Shown: positions 1 to 9,519, counted from the stretch's first letter. The stretch is DNA of 64,000 bases from Actinomycetota bacterium (GCA_018333515.1 JAGXSZ010000040.1:1-64000), one strand, 5' to 3'. Program-made: numbers and translations. Notes: generated by a model not told the origin, from the letters alone.

Positions 1-149
1 CCGAGCCGATTTTACGGCTCGTAAGAAATATAATCCCGCCGGTCATGATTGGAGGTGTCGGACTCGATTTAGCGCCCATAATCGCAATAATACTCCTGCA
101 AGTCGTTCAAGCTGTTGTAGTATCCGTACTGAGACTCGTCATTCCTTAA
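1..149 (+). CDS. YggT family membrane protein, C-terminal end (partial)
   Basis: An open frame enters from the left edge (first full codon at base 3) and stops with TAA at 147-149. The last 48 residues read EPILRLVRNIIPP, then a glycine-rich turn (GGVGLDLAP), then a hydrophobic helix ending LRLVIP. This is the typical second half of YggT proteins: a conserved IIPP...G.DLSP-like motif followed by the last membrane helix. YggT is a small integral membrane protein that in Gram-positives and actinobacteria lies in the division cluster next to divIVA and yggU, as here. The N-terminal half lies outside the window. Confidence 0.85.
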   Translation, partial: EPILRLVRNIIPPVMIGGVGLDLAPIIAIILLQVVQAVVVSVLRLVIP

Positions 150-167
150 TCAAAGGAGGATTCGCAG

Positions 168-950
168 ATGAAATTGACACCATTAGACATTCATCACAAG
201 GAATTTCACAGGGCAATACGCGGCTATAATGAAGAACAGGTAGACAAGTTTTTAGATGAAGTCGCGGAAGAGTTCGAAAGAGTGTTCAAGGAAAGTATCG
301 AGCTAAAAGAGCAGTTAGAGAAGGTAAAACAGGATCTGGATAACTATCAGGGTATGGAGAAGACCCTCCAAAACACTCTGGTGACGGCGCAAAAATCAGC
401 CGAGGACGTCACTGTTCACGCTAAGAAAGAGGCGGAACTAGTTCTGCGGGATTCAGAGCTAAAAGCCAAAGAGGTCATTCAAGAAGCCTACGATATGAAG
501 CGCAAATATGAGGCTACTTTGAATCATTTGAAGCAAGCCGAGGAAGATTTTCGTAATAAATTCAAATCGATGCTCGAATCATATATGAGAATCGCCGACA
601 GTACCGCCGCGCTGGCTGAAATCGGCACGGATATACCCGGTCTCAACGAGAGGTCGCGGGCATTTGAGGAAAGGCCGAGTTTCGTCGAGATGGAGAAACA
701 CGGCTTAGCCGAAGTGGAAAAACCCAGAATCACCCTTGCGAAAATCGAAGAAGAACGGAACGATATCATAGTCGAAGAGAGCGCCGATGATTTTTTACCG
801 GGTAGTTTCATCGCCGAGACATTTGTACCGGACGATTTCATGGCTACCTACGGTGACGTGAGAGACGCTTCAAAAAAAGAGATGCCGAATAAGAAGAACG
901 ACGATGATTTCGAAGACTTTGGCAAGCCGAGAGATTCTATGGCGTTCTAG
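168..950 (+). CDS. divIVA: DivIVA domain protein
   Basis: A 260-residue cytoplasmic coiled-coil protein. The N-terminus (MKLTPLDIHHKEFHRAIRGY, then NEEQVDKFLDEV) is the classical DivIVA lipid-binding head, which recognises curved membrane at poles and septa. A long coiled coil covers roughly residues 28-145. The tail after about 150 is acidic and low in complexity, and probably variable within the family. A strong AAAGGAGG lies 8 bases before ATG 168. The YggT end upstream and YggU downstream form the usual division-associated cluster. In actinobacteria the homologue (Wag31) steers polar growth; whether it does so here cannot be read from sequence. Confidence 0.93.
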   Translation: MKLTPLDIHHKEFHRAIRGYNEEQVDKFLDEVAEEFERVFKESIELKEQLEKVKQDLDNYQGMEKTLQNTLVTAQKSAEDVTVHAKKEAELVLRDSELKAKEVIQEAYDMKRKYEATLNHLKQAEEDFRNKFKSMLESYMRIADSTAALAEIGTDIPGLNERSRAFEERPSFVEMEKHGLAEVEKPRITLAKIEEERNDIIVEESADDFLPGSFIAETFVPDDFMATYGDVRDASKKEMPNKKNDDDFEDFGKPRDSMAF

Positions 951-962
951 GCTGATAATCGT

Positions 963-1259
963 ATGTATTTAAGCACGCACGGTGACGGCATTATTCTCAA
1001 CATATGGCTGCAACCGCGAGCGGCAAGGACGAAAATCGTCGGTATATATGGAGATAACATTAAGATCTCAGTAAAGGCGCCCCCGCTGGAGGGGCGCGCT
1101 AATGACGAATGCATCGAGTTTTTATCGGCGCTACTGGGTTTCCCGAAGAAGCTTTTTACGGTAAAATCAGGGGAGAAAAGTCGGCGCAAGAGAATCTATA
1201 TTAAGGATGCGACTCCTGGGATGGTCGAGGCTGCTTTGGAGAGAGCGGTTAGTTCTTAG
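963..1259 (+). CDS. YggU / DUF167 family protein
   Basis: A 98-residue protein with the DUF167 pattern: LQPRAARTKIVGIYGDNIKI, then VKAPPLEGRANDECIEFL, then KSGEKSRRKRIYI. The family is small, widespread and structurally characterised, but its biochemical role is unknown. It usually lies beside yggT, as here. It starts 13 bases after divIVA stops, so it is likely cotranscribed. Start ATG 963 has only a weak upstream AGG. Confidence 0.9.
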   Translation: MYLSTHGDGIILNIWLQPRAARTKIVGIYGDNIKISVKAPPLEGRANDECIEFLSALLGFPKKLFTVKSGEKSRRKRIYIKDATPGMVEAALERAVSS

Positions 1260-1295
1260 CGAAAAACGAATGGAGTCCATTGGTGGCAACAAGTA

Positions 1296-1634
1296 ATGAA
1301 TATCACAATTGATGAAAATCTGAAATTGTTTGTAGGCAGGTATGTCGATTCACTTGCCTCTTGGGCCATCATTGTCTTCTATCATCAGAATCCCGGCGTA
1401 AGAGATAGGATAACCGATTTGGCAACGCACTTAGGGCGGCGCGAATCGGACATAGAAATCGCGGTGACGGAGCTTACGGAAAAAGGTTTCTTGCTCAAAG
1501 AGGACGAAGGCGTCGAAGCGGTCTACATATACGACCCGGAATCGATATTGCATCAGCAGGTAGAAGAGTTTGTAAACGCGCTCGATGTTAGAGACGTGCG
1601 TCTGTGGGTACTCTCGGCAGTACTGGACAAATAG
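1296..1634 (+). CDS. small winged-helix-like protein, function unknown
   Basis: A 112-residue protein. Residues about 20-80 look like a winged helix: a hydrophobic helix (SWAIIVFYHQNPG), then RITDLATHLGRRESDIEIAV as a helix-turn-helix candidate, then TELTEKGFLLKED and a short strand. The tail (residues 85-112) is helical. I do not recognise a named family. It follows YggU by 36 bases and precedes a terminator-like hairpin, so it closes the divIVA cluster. A role in local regulation is only a guess from the fold. Confidence 0.7.
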   Translation: MNITIDENLKLFVGRYVDSLASWAIIVFYHQNPGVRDRITDLATHLGRRESDIEIAVTELTEKGFLLKEDEGVEAVYIYDPESILHQQVEEFVNALDVRDVRLWVLSAVLDK

Positions 1635-1653
1635 ACATAATCGAAGAAAATCA

Positions 1654-1706
1654 CCTCCGAGCTCGCGAGTCCTCCTCGTCCTTGTTGAGCGAGTGAGGGC
1701 TTTTTT
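1654..1706 (+). terminator. probable rho-independent terminator after the divIVA cluster
   Basis: Arms 1654-1666 and 1689-1698 pair imperfectly (CCTC/GAGG and CTCGC/GCGAG with an internal loop). Six Ts follow at 1701-1706. No T-box consensus was found between here and ileS. Confidence 0.5.
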
Positions 1707-1801
1707 ATATACGAGGGCGCTGACGAATGATAACTGACGACCATGTCTAAGCGTCAGACCGCCGGCAGTTGGGAACTATTACACAGAGGTGATAAGGCGT
1801 A

Positions 1802-4612
1802 ATGAACGAGCAGGCGAAACAGGACTATAAGACAACGTTGAATTTGCCGCGAACGGAATTTCCAATGAAGGCCGATTTACCTCAACGCGAGCCCGAAATG
1901 CTCAAGTTCTGGGCGGATATCGATTTGTATAAGGCGATTCGTTCAGTTTCGAAAGGCAAGCCGAAATTCATACTCCACGACGGCCCGCCGTACGCCAACG
2001 GCGACATCCATGCCGGAACGGCGATGAACAAAATTCTCAAGGACATAATAGTCAAATATAAGACGATGGCGGGTTTCGACAGCCCTTATGTCCCAGGTTG
2101 GGACTGCCACGGGCAGCCGATCGAACATAATGTCGAAAAACAACTCGGCGAGCGAGCGAAAACGATTTCGCAGGTCGAATTCCGCAAGCTCTGCCGGGAT
2201 TATGCTATGAGGTACGTCGATATCCAGCGCGAACAATTCATGCGGCTCGGTGTGAGCGGCGACTGGTTCGACCCCTATCTCACACTGAAGCACGAATACG
2301 AAGCGACCAATGTAAAGACCTTTGGTGAACTCTACAAGCGCGGCCTCGTCTACAAGCGCCGCAAGCCTATCCACTGGTGCGTCAAGGACCAGACGGCGCT
2401 TGCGGAGGCGGAGATAGAGTACAGAGACGAGGTCTCGCCATCTATCTATGTGAAATTCCCCCTAAAGAGTGAGTTCGAGCCGGTCAAGACTTTTAAAGAG
2501 CCGAAGTTTATCGTCATCTGGACCACGACGCCCTGGACCCTTCCGGCTAATGTCGCGGTCGCCGTCCACCCGGAAGCCGACTACGTCGCTATAAGGGCGG
2601 CGGGAGAAATCCTAATATTCGCGGCGGCGAGGCTCGAAGTCGTGGCGACGGAGACGGGAATCGCCGATTATGAGGTTGTCGCCAAATTTAAAGGCGCCGA
2701 CATGGAGTTTCTCAAGTGTGAGCACCCGCTCTTTTCCGAGAAGGAATCGGTCGTCGTCCTCGCCGAGTATGTCGGCTTGGATACCGGCACCGGCGCGGTC
2801 CATACCGCACCCGGTCACGGCCAGGAGGATTACCTGACCGGGCTGAAATACGATTTGCCGGCGCCGATGCCGGTCGACGCCGCCGGCCACTTTACCAAAG
2901 AGGCGGGTCGGTTTGCCGGCATGTATATCATAAAAGCCAACAAAGCGATTATCGAGTATTTGAAAGAGAAAAATCTGTTGCCGTACGATACCGAGATCAC
3001 CCACTCGTATCCCTGCTGCTGGCGGTGTAAGAACCCCGTCGTTTTTCGCGCTACCGAGCAGTGGTTTATTTCGATGGACATCGACGACTTGAGAAAAGAA
3101 GCGCTCAAATCAATCGGCGAGGTTCGCTGGATACCGGAATGGAGCATTCGCCGCATAAACAGTATGGTGGAGGGGCGTCCGGACTGGTGTATCTCGAGGC
3201 AGCGTTCCTGGGGCGTTCCGATACCGGTGTTTTACTGCGGCGATTGCCGGGAAGACGTGGTCACAGAGGAGACGATTAAGTCGGTATTCGATCTTTTCAT
3301 GAAAGATGGGGCCGACGCGTGGTTCGACAAGAGCGCGGAAGAGATTCTGCCGCAAGGTTATGCCTGCCCGAAGTGCTCGGGTAAGAAATTGGTCAAAGAG
3401 ACCGATATCCTCGATGTCTGGTTCGAGTCGGGCGTCAGCCATGAGGGCGTTTTAAAGACCCGCGAAGAACTCAAATGGCCCGCGGATATATATGTAGAGG
3501 GGAGCGACCAGCACAGGGGCTGGTTCCAGTCGTCATTGATGACCTCGGTCGGTGTCTACCATCGCGCGCCTTACGATGCGGTCTTGACGCACGGCTTTGT
3601 CGTCGATAAAGACGGCAGAAAGATGTCGAAGTCTTTGGGAAACGTCGTTAACCCGCTCGATGTTATAGGGAAATCCGGCGCGGATATTCTGCGCCTATGG
3701 GTCGCTTCGAGCGATTATACGGTCGACGTCGCCATATCGCCGGATATCTTGAAACATGTCGGCGACGCGTACCGCAGGATAAGAAATACTTTCAGGTTTA
3801 TGATAGGAAATCTCTTTGATTATAATCCGCGGACGGACGCGGTCGCATATGAAGAGCTGGAGGAGTTGGATAAATGGGCGCTCCACCAGATGACGCAGCT
3901 ACTAAAGACGGTGACGGCTTCTTATGAGAGCTATCGGTTCCACGGCATGTATCATGCGGTATATAATTTTTTCACGAACGAGTTGAGCTCGCTCTACCTC
4001 GATATTCTTAAAGACAGGTTGTACGCGTCGGCGGCGGGCTCCAGAGAGCGCCGCGCGGCACAGACGGTTCTTTTTGAGATGTTGCGGGTGTATACGGGAA
4101 TGCTCGCTCCGGTACTCGCATTCACTTGCGAAGAGGTTTGGTCGTACTTACCGGAAGCGGTTCGCAAGACCGGAAGTGTCCACTTAAGCGGATGGCCCGC
4201 GCTCAACGACGACTATCTAGACGCCGAACTTGTGGCTCGTTGGGACAAGATACTTAAGATTCGCGCCGAGGCATCCAAAGCTCTCGAGGAGGCGCGCAAT
4301 GCAAAACTAATCGGCAACTCCCTAGAGGCCGGAGTGGAGCTGTATGTCGACGGCGCGACCAAGGAGCTGTTGGGGCAGTACGAGTCTCAACTCGCGCAGC
4401 TGTTCATAGTATCGAGCGTCGAGGTCGATAGATTTGAAGCGGCGCCCTCGGAGGTCTTTAAGAGCGACGCAATCGAGGCTTTGGCTATCAGGGTTCAGCC
4501 GGCGAAGGGCTCGAAATGTGAGCGTTGCTGGCGATACGAGGATACCGTCGGCGAGAATGACGAGCACAGAGGGCTTTGCGCTCGATGCGCCGGGGTCCTA
4601 ACAGGAGCCTAG
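1802..4612 (+). CDS. ileS: isoleucyl-tRNA synthetase
   Basis: A 936-residue class I synthetase that charges tRNA-Ile. The HIGH-type motif is in [18 protein letters not shown] (near residue 60), and KMSKSLGN is near 600. The connective editing domain between them has the [10 protein letters not shown] motif. The C-terminus has a zinc-type pair, CERCW...CARC, as in bacterial-type (type 1) IleRS. Length is normal. The start is ATG 1802 after GAGGTGATAAGGC. It stands alone after a terminator and is followed by the DksA-like gene and lspA, a common order in Gram-positive genomes. Confidence 0.98.
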   Translation: MNEQAKQDYKTTLNLPRTEFPMKADLPQREPEMLKFWADIDLYKAIRSVSKGKPKFILHDGPPYANGDIHAGTAMNKILKDIIVKYKTMAGFDSPYVPGWDCHGQPIEHNVEKQLGERAKTISQVEFRKLCRDYAMRYVDIQREQFMRLGVSGDWFDPYLTLKHEYEATNVKTFGELYKRGLVYKRRKPIHWCVKDQTALAEAEIEYRDEVSPSIYVKFPLKSEFEPVKTFKEPKFIVIWTTTPWTLPANVAVAVHPEADYVAIRAAGEILIFAAARLEVVATETGIADYEVVAKFKGADMEFLKCEHPLFSEKESVVVLAEYVGLDTGTGAVHTAPGHGQEDYLTGLKYDLPAPMPVDAAGHFTKEAGRFAGMYIIKANKAIIEYLKEKNLLPYDTEITHSYPCCWRCKNPVVFRATEQWFISMDIDDLRKEALKSIGEVRWIPEWSIRRINSMVEGRPDWCISRQRSWGVPIPVFYCGDCREDVVTEETIKSVFDLFMKDGADAWFDKSAEEILPQGYACPKCSGKKLVKETDILDVWFESGVSHEGVLKTREELKWPADIYVEGSDQHRGWFQSSLMTSVGVYHRAPYDAVLTHGFVVDKDGRKMSKSLGNVVNPLDVIGKSGADILRLWVASSDYTVDVAISPDILKHVGDAYRRIRNTFRFMIGNLFDYNPRTDAVAYEELEELDKWALHQMTQLLKTVTASYESYRFHGMYHAVYNFFTNELSSLYLDILKDRLYASAAGSRERRAAQTVLFEMLRVYTGMLAPVLAFTCEEVWSYLPEAVRKTGSVHLSGWPALNDDYLDAELVARWDKILKIRAEASKALEEARNAKLIGNSLEAGVELYVDGATKELLGQYESQLAQLFIVSSVEVDRFEAAPSEVFKSDAIEALAIRVQPAKGSKCERCWRYEDTVGENDEHRGLCARCAGVLTGA

Positions 4613-4706
4613 CCGATCTCGATACTTCTTAAGCGGCAAAGGGTACAATTTATGTAAAAGCAACTATTTGTCGCCGCTAAGGAGTATGATTAAGGGAGGA
4701 AGTCCC

Positions 4707-5075
4707 ATGGAAGACCGAGAGTTGGCCGGATTCAAGGAGCGGCTTCTGAAGGAAAGAGACCGGCTGGTCGACGAAATCGCGTATGTGGAAAGCACCATGG
4801 AGCAGACGCAAAGCGAGTGGAGCGGTGAGAACGAATTCGAAAGTCACATGGCCGATTCGGCGACATCGACATTTGCCAGGGAAAGCGATTTATCGCTCTC
4901 TATTAACTCACGAGATATGCTTTCCAGGGTCGATGGGGCTTTATCGCGAATCGAGGACGGCTCCTTCGGGATTTGCTTGGTTTGTGGACGGCCTATCGAA
5001 ATGGAGAGGCTTGAGGCCTTACCATACGCGGATTTATGCATGGAAGACAAGATAAAGGAAGAGAAGAGCGGGTAA
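4707..5075 (+). CDS. DksA/TraR-type zinc-finger protein with an incomplete cysteine set
   Basis: A 122-residue protein: a helical N-terminal hairpin (ELAGFKERLLKERDRLVDEI...), a central acidic stretch, then a DksA-like finger (CLVCGRPIEMERLEALPYAD, then LC). The family finger normally carries CxxC plus a second CxxC. Here the last cysteine is replaced (LCMED), leaving three. The ATG at 4707 is preferred over the upstream ATG at 4668 because GGGAGG lies just before it. Such proteins sit upstream of lspA in many Gram-positives. A transcription role is known for DksA but unproven for this subfamily. Confidence 0.85.
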   Translation: MEDRELAGFKERLLKERDRLVDEIAYVESTMEQTQSEWSGENEFESHMADSATSTFARESDLSLSINSRDMLSRVDGALSRIEDGSFGICLVCGRPIEMERLEALPYADLCMEDKIKEEKSG

Positions 5076-5578
5076 AAGAGCTTGTTGCAAAGAATATTCA
5101 CGCTTGCTGGGGTAGTGGCTTGTTTTATATAGTCGCAATGTCGATAGTCGTAATCGATCAAATTACAAAAGCTATCGTTCGTAGTGCCGTGCCAATCGGC
5201 GAATCGCTACCTTTGATTCCCGGTTTCGTCTACTTGACGCATATCGCAAACTCAGGGGCGGCGTTCGGGATTCTCCAAAACCACCGGGTGCTCTTTTTTG
5301 TCGCGGCCGCGGTGGTAATCAGTCTTATAATTTATTTCAAGCGAACGCTCGCTAAAAACAATCGCGCCATCAATCTCTTTCTTGGGCTGGTCATGGGCGG
5401 CGCTATCGGTAATCTAATCGACAGAATAGCCGTCGGCGCAGTCACGGACTTTGTCGATTTTCGTTTTTGGCCGGTTTTTAACGTCGCGGATTCCGCGATT
5501 GTCGTAGGCGCCGTCTTTCTGGGGGTTATCGTTTTGGGTCTGGCCAAAGAAGAGCGAGCCGACACGAGCCGACCCTAG
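5036..5578 (+). CDS. lspA: lipoprotein signal peptidase II
   Basis: An aspartyl protease of the inner membrane that removes the signal peptide from diacylglyceryl-modified prolipoproteins. Four membrane segments are visible. The conserved blocks are VIDQITKAIV, NSGAAFGIL, GNLIDR...VTDFVDF and FNVADSAI; the Asp of VTDF and of NVADS are the catalytic pair. The frame opens at ATG 5036, overlapping the preceding gene by 40 bases. An ATG at 5138 would remove half of the first helix. A TTG at 5120 is a possible alternative. lgt follows, so both lipoprotein-processing steps are adjacent. Confidence 0.93.
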   Translation: MHGRQDKGREERVKELVAKNIHACWGSGLFYIVAMSIVVIDQITKAIVRSAVPIGESLPLIPGFVYLTHIANSGAAFGILQNHRVLFFVAAAVVISLIIYFKRTLAKNNRAINLFLGLVMGGAIGNLIDRIAVGAVTDFVDFRFWPVFNVADSAIVVGAVFLGVIVLGLAKEERADTSRP

Positions 5579-5684
5579 CCTTGAGCGCCCAATCGTAGTA
5601 GGATGATAATTAAGAATATATGCGGTTCAGAAGCCGGCGTGATTTAGCGTCAAAGAACGCGAAGCAGGCGCTGACCGTCAAAGG

Positions 5685-6476
5685 ATGATCACTCAGTTGT
5701 TACCGGTACTCTTTCAGATAGGCCCTATTACGGTCTACACTTATGGCGTCGCAATCGCGCTCGCTTTCTTAATAAGTCTCTTCATCATCATACGCGAATC
5801 CAAACGCAAGGGTTTCAATCCCGACTTCGCTTTCGACATCGTCTTATTTGCGATGGTCGGCGGAATCGGCGGCGCCAGGTTGGTCTATATTATCGACAAC
5901 TGGCATGATTTTGGGGCAAACCCGGCTCAAATATTTGCCATTTGGCAGGGAGGCCTTGTCTTTTACGGAGGGCTTATCGGAGGAACCTTAGCCGTTCTCG
6001 GCTTGGTCCAGTTGAAAAAGATGCCCGTTGGGAAAGTCGCCGATATCGTAGCGCCATGTCTTGCCATTGGGTCGGCGGTCGGGCGTTTGGGATGTTTTGC
6101 GAATGGCTGTTGCTATGGACAGGCGACAAACTTTCCGTGGGCGGTTACCTTTAGTAACCCGTTATCGGCCGCGCAGCCGCTCGGCGTACCGCTTCATCCG
6201 ACGCAGCTCTACGAGTTCGGCTATAACATTTTGATTCTGGGGGTTTTGTGGTTTAGCCGCAAAAAAGTAAAGAGCGACGGTTTGCTGTTTTGGCTCTACA
6301 TAACACTTTACGGATTGTTCCGTTTCATCGTCGAATTCTTCAGGGCCAACCCCGATGTCATCCTCGGCTTAAGTGCCTCACAGCTCTTTAGCGCGTTCAT
6401 GTTGGCGGCAGGGCTTACGGTGATATTCCTCTACTATCTCAGGCCGGCGAATCTCGCGGCCAGGCGGGAAGGCTAG
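5685..6476 (+). CDS. lgt: prolipoprotein diacylglyceryl transferase
   Basis: A 263-residue polytopic membrane enzyme that transfers diacylglycerol from phosphatidylglycerol to the lipobox cysteine. The family signature around GRLGCFANGCCYG is intact (residues about 130-145), as is GGLVFYGGLIGG. About seven hydrophobic segments are visible. It lies between lspA and an RluD-type gene and stops 4 bases before the latter's ATG, so translation is probably coupled. Start ATG 5685 follows AAAGGATG. Confidence 0.95.
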   Translation: MITQLLPVLFQIGPITVYTYGVAIALAFLISLFIIIRESKRKGFNPDFAFDIVLFAMVGGIGGARLVYIIDNWHDFGANPAQIFAIWQGGLVFYGGLIGGTLAVLGLVQLKKMPVGKVADIVAPCLAIGSAVGRLGCFANGCCYGQATNFPWAVTFSNPLSAAQPLGVPLHPTQLYEFGYNILILGVLWFSRKKVKSDGLLFWLYITLYGLFRFIVEFFRANPDVILGLSASQLFSAFMLAAGLTVIFLYYLRPANLAARREG

Positions 6477-6480
6477 CGCG

Positions 6481-7452
6481 ATGTTTATCGAAGAGAGCGG
6501 AGTTATTGAGTTCTCCATGGTAGTCGGGAGCGAGGATGCCGGTGTGAGAATCGACGCGTATCTCACGAAACACAAAGATATTCCCTCGCGGAGTTTTGCC
6601 CAGAATCTTATCGAAAATGACCGGGTGCGAGTCGATGGCGAAGAGGTGGGCAAGGACTACCGGTTAAGGGCGACACAAACCGTTGACGTGGAGATTCCGC
6701 CCCCTACACCTTCCGAGGTCATACCCGAAGCGATACCTCTGTCTATAAAATTTGAAGACGGTGATTTGATAATCCTGTCGAAATCAGCCGGGATGGTCGT
6801 TCACCCGGCGCATGGTCATGCCGGTGGGACGCTGGTTAATGCGCTGCTCGCGCACGCCACCGGCCTGTCGGGAATAGGCGGAGTGGTAAGGCCCGGAATC
6901 GTACACCGCCTGGACAAAGAGACCTCCGGCCTCATGATAGTCGCCAAAAACGATATTTCTCACCAGGCGTTAAGTAATGAGCTTAAAAGACGCAAAATAA
7001 AACGCACCTATCTGACTTTGGTTCACGGCGTCTTCAAAGAGACCGAGGGCACTGTCGACGCGCCGATAGGACGGAGCCCGAAGTTCAGGCAAAAGATGTC
7101 CGTAGCCGGTGTGGCGAGCCGCGACGCCGTCAGTCACTATAGGGTCTTAGAGTCTTTCGGTAATGACTACAGCTTGGTCGAAGTAGAACTCGAGACCGGT
7201 CGCACGCATCAAATCCGCGTCCATATGAAGCACATCAACCACCCGGTAGTCGGCGACCCGCTCTACGGGTCGGGTCGCGCAAAAAGGGATTTGGGGCTTA
7301 TGAGGCAGTTTCTCCATGCGTACAAGCTCGAACTGGCGCACCCCAGGACGGAGGAGCCTCTATATTTCGAGGATGCTATCCCGCCCGAGCTACAGCTCAT
7401 CCTAGACAACCTGCGCCGCGCCTATTTTAATTTTAAGCAGACGACGTGCTAG
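6481..7452 (+). CDS. rluD: 23S rRNA pseudouridine synthase, RluD/RluA family
   Basis: A 323-residue enzyme. An N-terminal S4 RNA-binding domain (residues about 20-80, RIDAYLTKHKDIPSRSFAQN) precedes the catalytic domain. The catalytic aspartate is in GIVHRLDKETSGLMIVAKND, and the ETGRTHQIRVHMKHI block is intact. RluD modifies helix 69 of 23S rRNA; the exact target here is inferred from the usual place of this paralogue after lspA/lgt. The start could instead be the in-frame ATG at 6517. Confidence 0.93.
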   Translation: MFIEESGVIEFSMVVGSEDAGVRIDAYLTKHKDIPSRSFAQNLIENDRVRVDGEEVGKDYRLRATQTVDVEIPPPTPSEVIPEAIPLSIKFEDGDLIILSKSAGMVVHPAHGHAGGTLVNALLAHATGLSGIGGVVRPGIVHRLDKETSGLMIVAKNDISHQALSNELKRRKIKRTYLTLVHGVFKETEGTVDAPIGRSPKFRQKMSVAGVASRDAVSHYRVLESFGNDYSLVEVELETGRTHQIRVHMKHINHPVVGDPLYGSGRAKRDLGLMRQFLHAYKLELAHPRTEEPLYFEDAIPPELQLILDNLRRAYFNFKQTTC

Positions 7453-7774
7453 TCTAGCCACGCCTGGTTCTTCCGTCTCATAACCAGCCTAAAATCAGAT
7501 TGTCGACTTGGTCGCCGAAATCACAAAAAAATTATTGAGTATTGGGCATTTTAGCGTTATTATAATCTGGTTGACTTTCAATAGTTAAGATGATCTATCG
7601 TAGCTTATGGGGAGGTCTGTTGGAAAAACCGGCTCTGTTTAAAATCCTATCCAGCCTTTGGATTGGCATAAAGCGAACAGTATGGACCAGCCAGACCGTG
7701 TAATAGAGAGGCTTTCGCTAAAAGCCGTAATCTCGTTCAATCAATGGAAGTTCTCGATGTTGCGAGGAGATGAG
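7453..7774 (+). other. intergenic region with a promoter, no recognised gene
   Basis: This stretch between rluD and a doubtful small ORF carries a good promoter at 7535-7563. Beyond it I see no tRNA, tmRNA, RNase P or riboswitch consensus. About 480 bases separate the promoter from the speD start. Confidence 0.4.
7535..7563 (+). promoter_or_regulatory. sigma-70 type promoter
   Basis: TTGAGT (7535-7540), 17-base spacer, TATTAT (7558-7563). It would drive the unexplained stretch ahead of speD, and possibly speD itself. Confidence 0.55.
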
Positions 7775-7987
7775 ATGAGAGCGGAGCATACCGGCATGGC
7801 TGGTGTTGTCGTTTCCGGAAATAACAACGAAGTGCGGCGCAGTGTTTATTCCAATCCGAAATGGGGTGGTCTAAGCGGTTGCTTGTATTATAAGGCGCGG
7901 AATGGCTGTGACGCGGTCGAATACGCGTATTATGCAGCCGCATATAGACTTCGCATCGGATTGCAACGTAGTTTGACCACGTGTTAG
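7775..7987 (+). CDS. possible small protein, function unknown
   Basis: A 70-residue reading frame (MRAEHTGMAGVVVSGNNNEV...) whose ATG 7775 is preceded by GAGGAG at good spacing. It lies in the long gap before speD, downstream of a promoter. The sequence is tyrosine- and arginine-rich near its end and resembles no family I know. It could be chance; the alternative is a structured leader or non-coding RNA. Confidence 0.25.
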   Translation: MRAEHTGMAGVVVSGNNNEVRRSVYSNPKWGGLSGCLYYKARNGCDAVEYAYYAAAYRLRIGLQRSLTTC

Positions 7988-8058
7988 CAGTCCAATAAGG
8001 ATTTCTGGGTATTTGGAAACTTTAGTTGGGTTGAAATAGACCAAGAGAGGATTGAGAA

Positions 8059-8409
8059 ATGAACAAAGGTAACCATTTGATTGTGGACATCCACAACCAG
8101 GCGTTTGACGTTTTGGTTGACGACAAGAAACTTCTGGAGACAATCGTTAACGCGGCGAATGAGGTCGGCGCAAATATTATTAATCAGTCGAGGTATCATT
8201 TTGGCCATAATTCTTCGCCCGGATGCACCGCGTTTGTGATGCTCGATGAGAGCCATGTCTCGGTTCACACTTATGCCGATGACGGCAAGATGGCCCTCGA
8301 TGTGTTTACATGCGGAGCTACCAGCTGCGAGAGGATTCTCCGGTCGATATGCAGGCAGCTCAATATAGAAGAAAAGGACGTCGTGGCGAGGCACGTTCCA
8401 CGCTTCTAA
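8059..8409 (+). CDS. speD: S-adenosylmethionine decarboxylase proenzyme
   Basis: A 116-residue pyruvoyl enzyme (prokaryotic class 1B) that makes decarboxylated AdoMet, the aminopropyl donor for spermidine. The self-cleavage site is the Ser of LDESHVSVHTY; the conserved His follows in that motif, and the catalytic Cys is in DVFTCGA. Length is typical. GAGAGGATT lies before ATG 8059. A strong terminator follows, so speB downstream is a separate or read-through unit. Confidence 0.96.
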   Translation: MNKGNHLIVDIHNQAFDVLVDDKKLLETIVNAANEVGANIINQSRYHFGHNSSPGCTAFVMLDESHVSVHTYADDGKMALDVFTCGATSCERILRSICRQLNIEEKDVVARHVPRF

Positions 8410-8452
8410 TAAGTCCAACCCGAGACAAGGGGACTCTATGTTACTCGAATAA

Positions 8453-8485
8453 TCTCTCCGCCTTTGTGGGGCGGGGAGACTTTTT
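8453..8485 (+). terminator. strong rho-independent terminator after speD
   Basis: A 10-bp stem (TCTCTCCGCC / GGCGGGGAGA, one G-T pair), 7-base loop, then a T run at 8481-8485. Confidence 0.9.
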
Positions 8486-8582
8486 ATTGGTGCGCATGGC
8501 GTTAGGGGTAGAAGGGCTTGCGAACAGAGGTATAATGGTTATAAGGTTTAGTGGCTGGGCGGATTGAGCCGGCGGCGCGGAG

Positions 8583-9467
8583 GTGCGGATGTATACATTG
8601 ATACCCTTTAATTTCTTAGGAATTTCCGAGCGCGGCTCCTTTGAGGAGTCCAAGGTCGTCGTTCTACCGTTTCCTTACGATTCGACGACCTCTTTCAGGG
8701 GCGGCACCCGCGAGGCTCCGCTGGCGATAATCAATGCTTCTCGTCAAGTGGAACTCTACGACGACGAGCTTGAGACCGAGATTTGCGACAAAATCGGAAT
8801 CCATACCTTCGGTGAAATTATGCCGAATATGGCGGGTCCCAAGTATCAGACCGAGGTCGTCAAGAGCGTATTCGGCGACGTGCTTGGCGCGGGTAAATTT
8901 CCGGTCATGGTCGGCGGTGAGCACTCGCTCTCGCTCGGAGCCGTACAAGCCGTCAAAGATTATCACCCGGATGTCAGTGTGCTCCAGCTCGACGCCCACG
9001 CCGATTTGCGCGAGGAATACGAGGGGACGCATTATTCGCATGCTTGCGTTATGAGGCGCATCCACGACGAGGGGATAAAAATCGCCCAGGTCGGGGTGAG
9101 AAACACCAGCAAAGAAGAGGCCAAGTTCATAAAGAGCAATGATATTTTCTCGGTGACCGCGAGACAGCACCGTCTCGGCTATTATTCCATCGAGGACATC
9201 GTCGGCGCGTTAACCGATACGGTATACATAACCATCGATATGGATGTCTTCGACCCGTCCGAGGTCCCGGCGGTCGGCACGCCCGAGCCCGGCGGCTTGC
9301 GTTGGTATGAGGTCTTGGACATACTCCGCGAAGTAACTCTCCATAAGAAGGTCGTCGGTTTCGATGTCGTCGAACTCTGCCCGATGCCCGGCAACCCGGC
9401 CCCCGATTTCCTGGCCGCAAAACTCATCTATAAACTTATCGGGTATTGCTTTAGGGGTGTGCTGTAA
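8583..9467 (+). CDS. speB: agmatinase/ureohydrolase family protein
   Basis: A 294-residue manganese hydrolase of the arginase/agmatinase family. The metal-binding motifs are all present: GGEHS (about residue 110), LDAHADLR (about 137) and TIDMDVFDPS (about 220). Classical SpeB converts agmatine to putrescine and urea. Next to speD with no spermidine synthase in view, it might instead hydrolyse N1-aminopropylagmatine, as known in some thermophiles; that is inference. A TATAAT-like box lies near 8532. Start ATG 8583 or the following in-frame ATG at 8589. Confidence 0.9.
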   Translation: MRMYTLIPFNFLGISERGSFEESKVVVLPFPYDSTTSFRGGTREAPLAIINASRQVELYDDELETEICDKIGIHTFGEIMPNMAGPKYQTEVVKSVFGDVLGAGKFPVMVGGEHSLSLGAVQAVKDYHPDVSVLQLDAHADLREEYEGTHYSHACVMRRIHDEGIKIAQVGVRNTSKEEAKFIKSNDIFSVTARQHRLGYYSIEDIVGALTDTVYITIDMDVFDPSEVPAVGTPEPGGLRWYEVLDILREVTLHKKVVGFDVVELCPMPGNPAPDFLAAKLIYKLIGYCFRGVL

Positions 9468-9519
9468 AAGGGATTAACAATCTAAGGCTAAAGGTGACAT
9501 CGAGTGATTGGCTGTTGCC

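Noticed and set aside
1635-1801. Possible T-box leader before ileS
   Set aside because: The AGGGTGGNACCGCG-type core is absent and the hairpin here fits a terminator of the upstream cluster instead.
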